From the NCBI GenBank assembly GCA_024641095.1, contig JAHEDR010000001.1:508387-572386 (forward strand): a stretch of 64,000 nt of DNA. The letters are read 5' to 3'. The stretch comes from Rhodoluna sp. Its GTDB lineage: Bacteria; Actinomycetota; Actinomycetes; Actinomycetales; Microbacteriaceae. How positions within the stretch are numbered: position 1 is the first letter of the stretch; each line of letters begins with the position of its first letter. The translations under genes and the position numbers were made by a program. Shown one piece after another: positions 32,277 to 41,345 of the stretch. The notes beneath the pieces were generated by a model. The model saw only the letters and a list, made by a program, of their open reading frames with translations. It was not told the origin of the DNA and searched no databases.

Positions 32277-33389
32277 ATGGACGATATTCGACTGTTCGAA
32301 ACTGACGGCGATTACTTAGTGCTGGAAGCACAAGATGGCCAAAAATACCGCCTCTTGGTAGATGACACCGTGCGCTCCTCTGTAAAGAAGGAGCAAATTG
32401 CCCAGCTGGACTCGATCAACATCACTCCGCGAGAAATCCAAGAAGAGATTCGCAATGGAGCAACGATTGATGAGCTAATCCAAAGATCTGGTGCAACCTT
32501 CGAATTCATCGAGAAGTTTGCGGCTCCGGTCATTGCCGAACTCGAACATATTGTTTCTTCAGCGCTGAGCGTGCGACTAACAATTGCTGGCGACCGATAC
32601 AGCGATTCAACACAAATTGAGTTCGGCGAAATCATTGCCGGTCGTCTTGTCACTAGCGGTGCCACTGGAATTTCTTGGGTTGCCAAAAAAATTGAACCTA
32701 ACAACTGGCAAGTAATTTCCAACTACACGCTGAACTCGATACCGGGATCTGCAACTTGGAGCTTTGACCCAAGAAGACTCACGCTCTCCCCTGAAAGCGA
32801 AACAGCGGTAACTCTTTCAAGCCAAGAGACTCTGAATAGCGGGCCACTGCCAAGACTTCGCCCGGTTGACCTTGCTCCAGCAGCACCGGTTGCCGAAACC
32901 GTAGTTATGGAAGACGTGATTCCTTTTGTACGAACTTCGCAAGAAGAAACCCCAATAGCCGTAGCTCCTAATTTTGAACCAGTTCAGGAATCCCCTGCAG
33001 AGAATTTCGTGAGCTCTACCCCGGCCGCATTCAAGAGACCAGAGAATCGCGTTGAAGAACCACTTAGCGCAACCGCTGATCTTCTAGAGGCACTGCGCCG
33101 CAAGCGCACCGAGCGCGAAGAGACAAGTCTTGAGCCGCACCCGGAAACTTCAAATATTCGGGTGATTGATTTTGAACCAGCGATTGTCGAAGTGACCACT
33201 GTTGAAGAAGTATCGGTTGCAGAAGTAGCAGTTGAAGAACCACAGGCGCCGTCTTTTAACGAAACCTCAGTAATCGAACCAGTATTAATCGACGAACCTG
33301 CGGCGGAACCAAAACCCGCTCCTAAAAAAGGTCGCGCCGCGATGCCGAGCTGGGACGAAATTGTCTTTGGCACCAAAGCAGACGATTAA
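32277..33389 (+). CDS. sepH: Septation protein SepH
   Basis: N-terminal DUF3071 (YLVLEAQDGQKYRLLVDD...), C-terminal PSWDEIVFGTK. Confidence 0.88.
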   Translation: MDDIRLFETDGDYLVLEAQDGQKYRLLVDDTVRSSVKKEQIAQLDSINITPREIQEEIRNGATIDELIQRSGATFEFIEKFAAPVIAELEHIVSSALSVRLTIAGDRYSDSTQIEFGEIIAGRLVTSGATGISWVAKKIEPNNWQVISNYTLNSIPGSATWSFDPRRLTLSPESETAVTLSSQETLNSGPLPRLRPVDLAPAAPVAETVVMEDVIPFVRTSQEETPIAVAPNFEPVQESPAENFVSSTPAAFKRPENRVEEPLSATADLLEALRRKRTEREETSLEPHPETSNIRVIDFEPAIVEVTTVEEVSVAEVAVEEPQAPSFNETSVIEPVLIDEPAAEPKPAPKKGRAAMPSWDEIVFGTKADD

Positions 33390-34510
33390 TTTTTAGCGAA
33401 GCCGCCGAACTTCAATAGCGGAATGGTTAACTCCTCCGCCGAGACTGAACCGTGCTGCCCAATCATTTGTAGGCTCTTTGGTTTTGCGAATTCGCGATGA
33501 TAGAGCGCGGTTGAACCAAGTGCAATCAAGAAGAGATCCGGCAATCGCTTAAGTGCCGGAGCCAAGACTTCCCCAAACCATCCCGCAGCAACTAGCTCAT
33601 CCTTGGTTGCCACGTAGGCTCTCTTGCCCAAGTAATCCTGCAACGCAGCTCTTGTCTTTGCCGATTCAGAATCCTTTAGGTACAGGAACAAGACCCTAGG
33701 GTCCCCGCCAACCCATTCAATTCCTTGAAGGCCAAGCTCATCGATGTGAATTTGATTCTCTACTGGAACATCTACGATTCCGTGATCTGCGGTCAGCAAT
33801 GCTCCTGCGTTGGCGGGCAGTTGCTTTAGGAATTTTTTAAGCTCGGCGTCGAGGTCCTCGAGTTTTTCTACCCATTGAGCAGATTTGAAACCGTGTGCGT
33901 GTGCCTTTTGATCTAGTTCAGGAACATAGAGGTAAACGAGATTATTTGGGCCTGCGGCCATAATCTTGTGAGCTGCTTTGAACCGGTCTTCTATGGTCTT
34001 GGCTGCAACGTACTTGGCACCACGCATTGTTGCCATGGTAAAACCAGAGCCGTCATACTCGGACGGGCCAACGAAATGGCAAGTCACATCTTGTGCCTTG
34101 GCGATCTCGGCCACGGTCTTGTGCCCCTGCCAAAACTGTGCTTGCTCAGCACTTGAAATACCGGTCAGTAAATTAATTTGCTCACCGGAGCCAGAGTCGC
34201 GAACCTGATAGCCCACCATTCCGTGGATGCCTGGGCGCACACCAGTTGAAAAACTTGCCAGGCTAGAAACTGTGGTGCTTGGAAACCCGCATGTGATGGA
34301 GCCGTCTACCGTCAGCTGCGAAGCAATAGTTGGTGCGTGCCCTGCGCGGAATTGAATGTTGGCCGAACCTAATCCGTCTACCAAAATTACGCAGGCGTTT
34401 TTTACGCGAGGTAAACCAAGGCGGTTTTCTTTACCGGTGATGGCACCCAGGGCTGAGATGAACACATCCGATAGCCTCCCGAGGGATTTTGGAACCGAAG
34501 GTAGCATCAT
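33386..34510 (-). CDS. Alkaline phosphatase/nucleotide pyrophosphatase-phosphodiesterase family protein
   Basis: VILVDGLGSANIQ, FPSTTVSSLASFSTG, LLTADHGIVDVP; start trimmed to MMLPSVPK. Confidence 0.88.
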   Translation of the reverse strand: MMLPSVPKSLGRLSDVFISALGAITGKENRLGLPRVKNACVILVDGLGSANIQFRAGHAPTIASQLTVDGSITCGFPSTTVSSLASFSTGVRPGIHGMVGYQVRDSGSGEQINLLTGISSAEQAQFWQGHKTVAEIAKAQDVTCHFVGPSEYDGSGFTMATMRGAKYVAAKTIEDRFKAAHKIMAAGPNNLVYLYVPELDQKAHAHGFKSAQWVEKLEDLDAELKKFLKQLPANAGALLTADHGIVDVPVENQIHIDELGLQGIEWVGGDPRVLFLYLKDSESAKTRAALQDYLGKRAYVATKDELVAAGWFGEVLAPALKRLPDLFLIALGSTALYHREFAKPKSLQMIGQHGSVSAEELTIPLLKFGGFAKN

Positions 34511-34554
34511 AGGGATAGTCTGCCACAGGACGAAGTTAGACACCGAGAAGGCAA

Positions 34555-36984
34555 ATGAGCAAGGAACAACCAAGCGAAGAACGCATTGTTGACATTGATC
34601 TGTCAAAGGAAATGCAGGACTCATTTTTGGAGTACTCCTACTCGGTAATTTACGCTCGAGCACTTCCAGATGCACGCGATGGCATGAAGCCGGTTCATAG
34701 ACGCATCGTTTACCAAATGGGCGACATGGGCCTTCGCCCGGATCGTGGACACGTAAAATCTGCTCGCGTGGTTGGTGAAGTAATGGGTAAATTGCACCCC
34801 CACGGAGACTCAGCGATTTACGATGCCCTGGTTCGCATGGCACAACCTTTCTCTCTTCGCGTTCCACTTATTGATGGTCACGGAAACTTCGGAAGTCTAG
34901 ACGACGGACCTGCGGCAGCGCGATACACAGAGGCAAAACTCTCGCAAGCATCAATGTTGATGAACGAGGGCTTGGACGAAGACGTAGTTGACTTCAAGCC
35001 AAACTACGATGCTCAACTCACCGAGCCAGAGGTTCTCCCGGCAGCCTTCCCGAACCTTCTTGTGAATGGTGCATCTGGTATTGCGGTGGGTATGGCTACC
35101 AACATGCCGCCACACAACCTACGAGAAGTAATTAATGGGGCGATTTTTCTTCTGCATAATCCAGAAGCAACCACCAAGCAACTGATGAAGTACGTGCCTG
35201 GCCCTGATCTACCAAACGGTGGAATCATCATGGGTCTAGATGGCGTTGTTGAGGCCTACGACACCGGTAGAGGCACATTCAAAACTCGTGCACGCGTTTC
35301 AGTTGAAAGCGTTTCTCCACGCAAGCTCGGCATCGTAGTGACAGAGCTTCCTTACCTAGTAGGGCCTGAAAAGGTAATTGAGAAGATAAAAGACGGAGTC
35401 AACTCTAAGAAGCTGCAAGGTATTGCAGATGTCACCGACCTCACCGACCGCACCAATGGTTTGCGCTTGGTAATTGAACTTAAGACTGGCTTTGACCCTC
35501 AGACGGTGCTTGATTTGCTCTACCGATTCACACCAATGGAAGACAGTTTTGGTATCAACAACGTGGCCCTAGTTGATGGCAGACCACAGACCCTTGGACT
35601 TCGCGAAATGTTGGGCGTGTACCTTGCCCACCGCATTGTTGTGACCCGTCGCCGTAGCGAAAACCGCCTTGGCAAAAAGCAGGCACGACTGCACTTGGTC
35701 GAGGGCCTTCTGATTGCCATCTTGTCTATTGACGAGGTGATTCAGGTGATTCGCGCCAGCGACGAGGTTGATCAGGCACGTCAGAAGCTTATGAAGGTAT
35801 TTGACCTAAGCGAGATTCAAGCCGAGTACATCTTGGAACTTAGACTTCGCCGACTAACCAAGTTTTCAAAGATTGAACTTGAGACCGAGAAGGCTAACCT
35901 TCTAGAGGAAATCAAAGCCCTCAAAAAGATCCTTGGCTCAGATTCTGCTTTGCGTGACCTAGTTTCTGCAGAACTAAAAGAAGTTGCCGACAAGTATGGG
36001 GATGACCGCCGTACAACTTTGGTGAGTAACTACGAAGAAGTCAAGCCAATCACCACTGCCAAGGCAGCATCAATTAACGCCGAGCTTGCCGACACACCTT
36101 GTGTAATCGTCTTCACCGCATCGGGCATGGTTGGCAAGACCAACGTTTGGGACACCACTGCTGCCCCACCAAGCAAGCGTAAGAAACACGACGCAATCAA
36201 GACTGTGATTGCAGCTACTACCCGATCAGATCTTGGCTTCATTACCTCAACCGGTGTGATGCACAGAATTCACGTTGGCGATGTACCTGGGCTAAACGAC
36301 GTCTTTGACCTAAGTTCAATGGTTTCGGCCAGCTCATTCTTAGGTCTGCCAAAGTCAGAGAAGGTCCTAAACGTATTCGAACTTAATGACGATGCGTCAA
36401 TCGCGATTGGTACCGCTCAAGGTGTGGTTAAGCGTGTCTCGGCTGACTTTGCACCGAAGGCCGAGTTCGAAATGATTGCCCTAAAGTCTGGAGACAAAGT
36501 TATTGGTGCCGATTTGGCCACCGATGACGATGAATTCGTTTTCATCACCAATGATGCCCAGCTTTTGAGATTTGCAGCTAAAACAGTCCGCGCCCAAGGT
36601 CGTGGAGCATCCGGTGTGGCTGGAATTAATCTTGCTGACGGTGCAGATGCAATTGCCTTCTGTGTTGCAAAGGCAGGTCAAGAAAACATTGCAGTGACCG
36701 CAGCGAACAGCTCAGGTGCAATTGCAGGCACCGATGCAGGAAGCGTTAAGTGGACTCCGCTTGGCGACTTCCCTGCCAAGGGCCGCGCTACCGGCGGTGT
36801 TCGAGCACACAAATTTATTCGTACTGAAGACCAGCTCTACTTTGGCTGGGCCGGCCCTAGCGAGGCTATTGCGCTATCTGCAGACGGTAAACCAGCGGAG
36901 CTTCCTGCCGAACCTGGCAAGCGCGATTCATCGGGATCAAAATCAACCGGTGCAATTGGCTCTATCGGGCACAAATTAAGTTAG
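34555..36984 (+). CDS. parC: Type II topoisomerase subunit A (ParC-like)
   Basis: [35 protein letters not shown]; degenerate GyrA-box (QGRGASG). Confidence 0.88.
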   Translation: MSKEQPSEERIVDIDLSKEMQDSFLEYSYSVIYARALPDARDGMKPVHRRIVYQMGDMGLRPDRGHVKSARVVGEVMGKLHPHGDSAIYDALVRMAQPFSLRVPLIDGHGNFGSLDDGPAAARYTEAKLSQASMLMNEGLDEDVVDFKPNYDAQLTEPEVLPAAFPNLLVNGASGIAVGMATNMPPHNLREVINGAIFLLHNPEATTKQLMKYVPGPDLPNGGIIMGLDGVVEAYDTGRGTFKTRARVSVESVSPRKLGIVVTELPYLVGPEKVIEKIKDGVNSKKLQGIADVTDLTDRTNGLRLVIELKTGFDPQTVLDLLYRFTPMEDSFGINNVALVDGRPQTLGLREMLGVYLAHRIVVTRRRSENRLGKKQARLHLVEGLLIAILSIDEVIQVIRASDEVDQARQKLMKVFDLSEIQAEYILELRLRRLTKFSKIELETEKANLLEEIKALKKILGSDSALRDLVSAELKEVADKYGDDRRTTLVSNYEEVKPITTAKAASINAELADTPCVIVFTASGMVGKTNVWDTTAAPPSKRKKHDAIKTVIAATTRSDLGFITSTGVMHRIHVGDVPGLNDVFDLSSMVSASSFLGLPKSEKVLNVFELNDDASIAIGTAQGVVKRVSADFAPKAEFEMIALKSGDKVIGADLATDDDEFVFITNDAQLLRFAAKTVRAQGRGASGVAGINLADGADAIAFCVAKAGQENIAVTAANSSGAIAGTDAGSVKWTPLGDFPAKGRATGGVRAHKFIRTEDQLYFGWAGPSEAIALSADGKPAELPAEPGKRDSSGSKSTGAIGSIGHKLS

Positions 36985-37003
36985 CCCAAAAAACAATTAG
37001 TTA

Positions 37004-39085
37004 TTAAGCGTCAATTCGTTCGCGCTCGAAGCCATCGGCTGAATCAATAATGAAGTCACGTCTTGGTGCTACTTCATTACCCATCAAAAGTTCAAAGACC
37101 GTTTCGGCAGCGGCTGCATCTTCTACGCGCACTCTACGAAGGCTTCTTGCACCCTTATCCATTGTGGTTTCCGCAAGCTGATCTGCGTCCATCTCACCAA
37201 GACCCTTGTAGCGCTGAATTGGTTCTTTGTAGCGCTTGCCAGCCTTCTCAAGTTTCTTCAGCAATTCTTGGAGCTCTGCTTGTGAATAGGTGTAGATAAC
37301 CTCGTTAGCCTTTGAACCTGCGTTCACGACCTCTACGCGGTGAAGTGGTGGAACAGCTGCGTAAACTCTTCCAGCCTCCACCAGAGGACGCATGTAGCGG
37401 AAGAACAACGTGAGCAAAAGAGTACGAATGTGAGCACCGTCAACGTCGGCATCTGACATCAAAATCACTTTGCCGTATCTGGCCGAGTCAAGATCAAAAC
37501 TTCTTCCAGAACCAGCACCAATAACCTGAATAATTGATGCGCATTCGGCATTAGAAAGCATGTCTGAGATTGACGCCTTCTGAACATTTAGAATTTTTCC
37601 GCGAATTGGAAGAAGTGCCTGGAACTCACTATCGCGAGCTAGCTTTGCGGTACCCAAAGCAGAGTCACCCTCAACGATGAACAACTCGGAACCGGATGTT
37701 TCTTGAGTGCGGCAATCAACAAGCTTGGTAGGAAGGGAACTACTTTCAAGCGCGTTCTTGCGGCGCTGAGTTTCTTTGTGGCTGCGGGCCGAAATACGAG
37801 ACTTCATCTCGGCAACGACCTTCTCCAAAAGCAGCGCAGATTGAGCTTTGTCGTCGCGCTTAGAGCTCGAGAATCTTGCGTTCAAACTCTTGGCAACAAC
37901 ATTGGCCACGATGTTCTTTACCGCTGGGGTACCAAGAATCTCTTTGGTCTGACCCTCAAACTGCGGCTCGGCAAGGCGAACGGTTACAACCGCTGTAAGG
38001 CCGGCAAGAATGTCTTCTTTCTCGACCTTGTCATTGCCAACCTTAAGTTTTCGCGCGATTGCGTCGATCTGGCTGCGCAGAGTCTTAAGAAGTGACTGCT
38101 CGAAGCCTTGAATGTGAGTTCCACCCTTTGGCGTAGCGATGATGTTCACATAAGACTTGACCTCGGTGTCGTAGCCAGTTCCCCAGCGAACGGCAATGTC
38201 AACCTCACAATTGCGCTCAACCTCTTTAGAAACCATGTTGCCCGAGGCATCCAATACTGGAATGGTCTCGGTGAATGAACCGGAACCTGAAAGTCGCCAC
38301 GTTGAGGTGAGAGCTGGGTCCTTGGCTAAGTATTCGGCGTATTCAATGATTCCGCCGTCAAATTTGAACTCCTGCTTATTGGACTTGCCATCGCGAAGAT
38401 CATTAATGCCTAGTGAAAGCCCTGGCACCAAGAAGGCAGTCTGCCTTGCTCTTGCAGAGAGCTCCTCTAGTGCAAATACGGCGTCTTTGATGAAAATCTG
38501 TGGGTCAACCCAGTAGCGCACTCTGGTACCGGTGACATTTTTGCCAACCTTGCCAACTTCACGAAGGACTGAGCCGTCTTCAAATGGCTTGAATGGGTTG
38601 TCAGGCTTGATGCCTTTTTTGTCGTCAAAAATTCCAGGCTCGCCACGTCTAAACGACATTGCGTAGGTTTTTCCGCCGCGATCAACTTCAACGTCCAGTC
38701 TTTGCGAGAGAGCATTAACCACCGATGCACCAACACCGTGCAAACCACCTGAGGCAGCATAGGAACCGGAACCAAATTTTCCACCAGCATGCAGCTTGGT
38801 GAATACAACCTCAACACCGCTCAAACCGGTTTTTGGTTCAATATCAACCGGGATACCACGGGCTTTATCGGTGACCTCTACGCTGCCGTCTTTGTGCAAC
38901 ACAACTTCAATTCGACTACCGTGGCCAGCCAGAGCCTCATCAACAGAGTTATCGATAATCTCCCAGAGACAGTGCATAAGGCCTCGACTATCAGTCGAGC
39001 CAATGTACATACCCGGGCGTTTTCTAACGGCCTCGAGACCCTCTAGAACAGAGAGATGGCGAGCTGAATAGTCATTGTTTGGCAC
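37004..39085 (-). CDS. parE: Type II topoisomerase subunit B (ParE-like)
   Basis: GHKL ATPase (RKRPGMYIGSTDSRGLMHCLWEIIDNSVDEA), EGDSALGTAKLARD, DADVDGAHIRTLLLT. Confidence 0.9.
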   Translation of the reverse strand: MPNNDYSARHLSVLEGLEAVRKRPGMYIGSTDSRGLMHCLWEIIDNSVDEALAGHGSRIEVVLHKDGSVEVTDKARGIPVDIEPKTGLSGVEVVFTKLHAGGKFGSGSYAASGGLHGVGASVVNALSQRLDVEVDRGGKTYAMSFRRGEPGIFDDKKGIKPDNPFKPFEDGSVLREVGKVGKNVTGTRVRYWVDPQIFIKDAVFALEELSARARQTAFLVPGLSLGINDLRDGKSNKQEFKFDGGIIEYAEYLAKDPALTSTWRLSGSGSFTETIPVLDASGNMVSKEVERNCEVDIAVRWGTGYDTEVKSYVNIIATPKGGTHIQGFEQSLLKTLRSQIDAIARKLKVGNDKVEKEDILAGLTAVVTVRLAEPQFEGQTKEILGTPAVKNIVANVVAKSLNARFSSSKRDDKAQSALLLEKVVAEMKSRISARSHKETQRRKNALESSSLPTKLVDCRTQETSGSELFIVEGDSALGTAKLARDSEFQALLPIRGKILNVQKASISDMLSNAECASIIQVIGAGSGRSFDLDSARYGKVILMSDADVDGAHIRTLLLTLFFRYMRPLVEAGRVYAAVPPLHRVEVVNAGSKANEVIYTYSQAELQELLKKLEKAGKRYKEPIQRYKGLGEMDADQLAETTMDKGARSLRRVRVEDAAAAETVFELLMGNEVAPRRDFIIDSADGFERERIDA

Positions 39086-39233
39086 TTGAAAATGCTAACC
39101 GCACCTGCCCTAAAGGCTTGATCTGACACGATTTCAATCCTTACCGGTCAACTTCGCAGTTAGCGAAATCAAGGCTAGGTTGGGACTTTTTGTCGCAATC
39201 CTGTGTTGAGATTGAGTGAAAGAAAGGCAACTC

Positions 39234-39461
39234 ATGCAGTCAGTAAACGAAGCAGTAGAACCAGGCGCAGAAATCAGCGAACCTACCCAGCTAAACGCTG
39301 CTGATCGTTGTGACGTATGTGGCGCACAGGCCTACATTCGCGTTGAGCTTGCTACAGGAGAACTTATGTTCTGCTCACACCACGGAAACGAAAAGAAGGC
39401 TCAGCTTGAGCCGATTGCCGTGAACTGGCACGACGAGTCTCAAAAGCTACTCGCTCGCTAA
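39234..39461 (+). CDS. Small zinc-binding protein (DUF7455-like)
   Basis: RCDVCGAQAYIRVELATGELMFCSHHG; ATG at 39234 with AAGGCAA RBS. Confidence 0.8.
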   Translation: MQSVNEAVEPGAEISEPTQLNAADRCDVCGAQAYIRVELATGELMFCSHHGNEKKAQLEPIAVNWHDESQKLLAR

Positions 39462-40073
39462 TTCTCTTTCGAGCTTCCAGACCGAGCCAACGATCTCGGA
39501 AATCACCTGAATATTTTTTGAACCTGAGCTTGGTGCGATCGGCACCTGCTCGCCCTTGGCCGCCAAAATCTCGGCAAAGTACTCATCTACTAATGCCGGG
39601 TTCTTGCTAAATACTGGACCGTGAAGCTGAGTGCCCAGGCTTAAACCTTGACGCTGAATGACTGGCGCTTTTGAAGAAGCGTTCACATAGCCAAGAACTT
39701 CTCTCCCCTGCAAATCAGCAACCTCAAACTTGGACACTCTTTCGGTTGGCTCAAGACTTCCGCCAAAAAGACCAAGCTCGATAGCTCTCTCGTATCCACT
39801 TGCCACGGCCATGAATGCCGTACCTCTAGCAATAAATGACTCAAGTTGCGGGGCAATTATTTGAATCTCGTTTTCAAGATCTGCCCAAGCTGCCATGGAG
39901 CCGTGGCCAAGAAAAATGAAATCTGCGTCCGATGGAATCAATTGGCCTTTGTCGATGGCCGTGATTTTTACCTCGTAGCCAAACCATTCAAGACGCTTTT
40001 TTGCAACCTTGAGGTTGGCCTGATCTCCATTTAGATCTAAGTGCTTTGGGAACAGTGCAACTAGATTGATCAA
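39447..40073 (-). CDS. gatD: GatD-like type 1 glutamine amidotransferase homologue lacking the catalytic Cys
   Basis: GATase_3 layout; LHGPVFSKNPALVDEYF retains His; nucleophile elbow is MAVASGYE instead of xAVCGGYQ. Confidence 0.85.
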   Translation of the reverse strand: MINLVALFPKHLDLNGDQANLKVAKKRLEWFGYEVKITAIDKGQLIPSDADFIFLGHGSMAAWADLENEIQIIAPQLESFIARGTAFMAVASGYERAIELGLFGGSLEPTERVSKFEVADLQGREVLGYVNASSKAPVIQRQGLSLGTQLHGPVFSKNPALVDEYFAEILAAKGEQVPIAPSSGSKNIQVISEIVGSVWKLERELASE

Positions 40074-41338
40074 CGTTCCACCGCCTCAGGGTCAACAAAG
40101 CCCAGTGCTCTGCGGGTACGGCGCATTGCGTCGGCTGAGAAGATGACAGTTCTGCGCCCACTCTTAGGAGCCGGCAAGCTAAAGAATTTCTCCAATGCAA
40201 CATCTAAGTCTGGAATGATTTCGCCAATAGCAATCTCGTCATAAGCCAAGCGCAGAGCGATTTCTGCGTAATTGAAGCCAGTGACAATATCCACGGCTGG
40301 CATGTGTTTCATGTCTACTGTCCAAAGCCAAGATGGGTCATGCACGTCGCGACCAATTGCAACCATTACCTGTTCTTGGTCCTTAGGTAGATTGTCCAAG
40401 TTGAGCTGGAAGCTCATTGGGTTCTGAACCAGAATGAATTCAACATCCACCCCATTTACCTGAGTTACTTCACCGCGGGCAAATACCGGCGGCAACTCGG
40501 CAAGGGTGACCGCCGCCAATTTTGCATCGAATGAACTACCCAGGTACCTGCGCGCGCTCTCCAGGGCCGCTGCTGCATCTAGAGCAAAATGAATGCCTCG
40601 GTTTGGCAGGTCGAACGAGACTTCTACAGCACCAACACGAGCCTTTGTGGCCGCACTACCGTGCTCCTGAATTTCTGTATCAACCTGTGGTCTTGGCAAT
40701 TCACTCAGGTAGGTTGGTGCATTTCCAAGTCCGTGCTCGGTGGCAGCAATAATCTGATTTTCAATTCCAAACCAAGATGTCTTTGGGTTATGAACCTTCT
40801 TATTGATCAGCAGCACATTCTGATCATCTGCATTTAAAACCAGTGCCTCGGTTGCTCGTTCCGAAACGGCAGCCAGCTTGTCTCGCACCAATGCAGGGTC
40901 AATGAAGCGGTCCAGTTGATCATCTAAAACATTGAGCACGGTCACTTGTCTTGGTTTGATGCGCTTGGTTATCTCGGCGGCGTGGCCTTCGTCCATTTCA
41001 AGAATTGCAACGTCGCCAGAAATCTTTGCGCCAAGAGTTGAACGCTCAATGATTGACGAGAAAAAGCCCTGCGCAATGTTTGCCGTGGAAGGATTAGTGA
41101 AAACGACTTTGCCGTGCGCTCTTGCAATTGCAACCAACATTTTTGTAGTGGTTGATTTGCCAGCCGAACCGGTTACAACAAGCAACCCCTCGGGAAATTT
41201 GGAAAGTGTCTTTGCCAACAATCCGGGAGCGATTTTGCTGAGCACCAACCCCGGCAACGCTGATCCGCCACCAGGCCGTACTAGGCGAACCGCCGTGCGC
41301 ACTAAACGCCCAATCAGAATCGCTGGTACGTAGAACAC
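40070..41338 (-). CDS. murT: MurT-like Mur ligase (DUF1727), Cys-free
   Basis: P-loop VVTGSAGKSTTTKM, NPMSFQLNL, GRDVHDPSWLWTVD; overlaps gatD by 4 nt. Confidence 0.88.
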   Translation of the reverse strand: MFYVPAILIGRLVRTAVRLVRPGGGSALPGLVLSKIAPGLLAKTLSKFPEGLLVVTGSAGKSTTTKMLVAIARAHGKVVFTNPSTANIAQGFFSSIIERSTLGAKISGDVAILEMDEGHAAEITKRIKPRQVTVLNVLDDQLDRFIDPALVRDKLAAVSERATEALVLNADDQNVLLINKKVHNPKTSWFGIENQIIAATEHGLGNAPTYLSELPRPQVDTEIQEHGSAATKARVGAVEVSFDLPNRGIHFALDAAAALESARRYLGSSFDAKLAAVTLAELPPVFARGEVTQVNGVDVEFILVQNPMSFQLNLDNLPKDQEQVMVAIGRDVHDPSWLWTVDMKHMPAVDIVTGFNYAEIALRLAYDEIAIGEIIPDLDVALEKFFSLPAPKSGRRTVIFSADAMRRTRRALGFVDPEAVER

Positions 41339-41345
41339 GTTGAAA

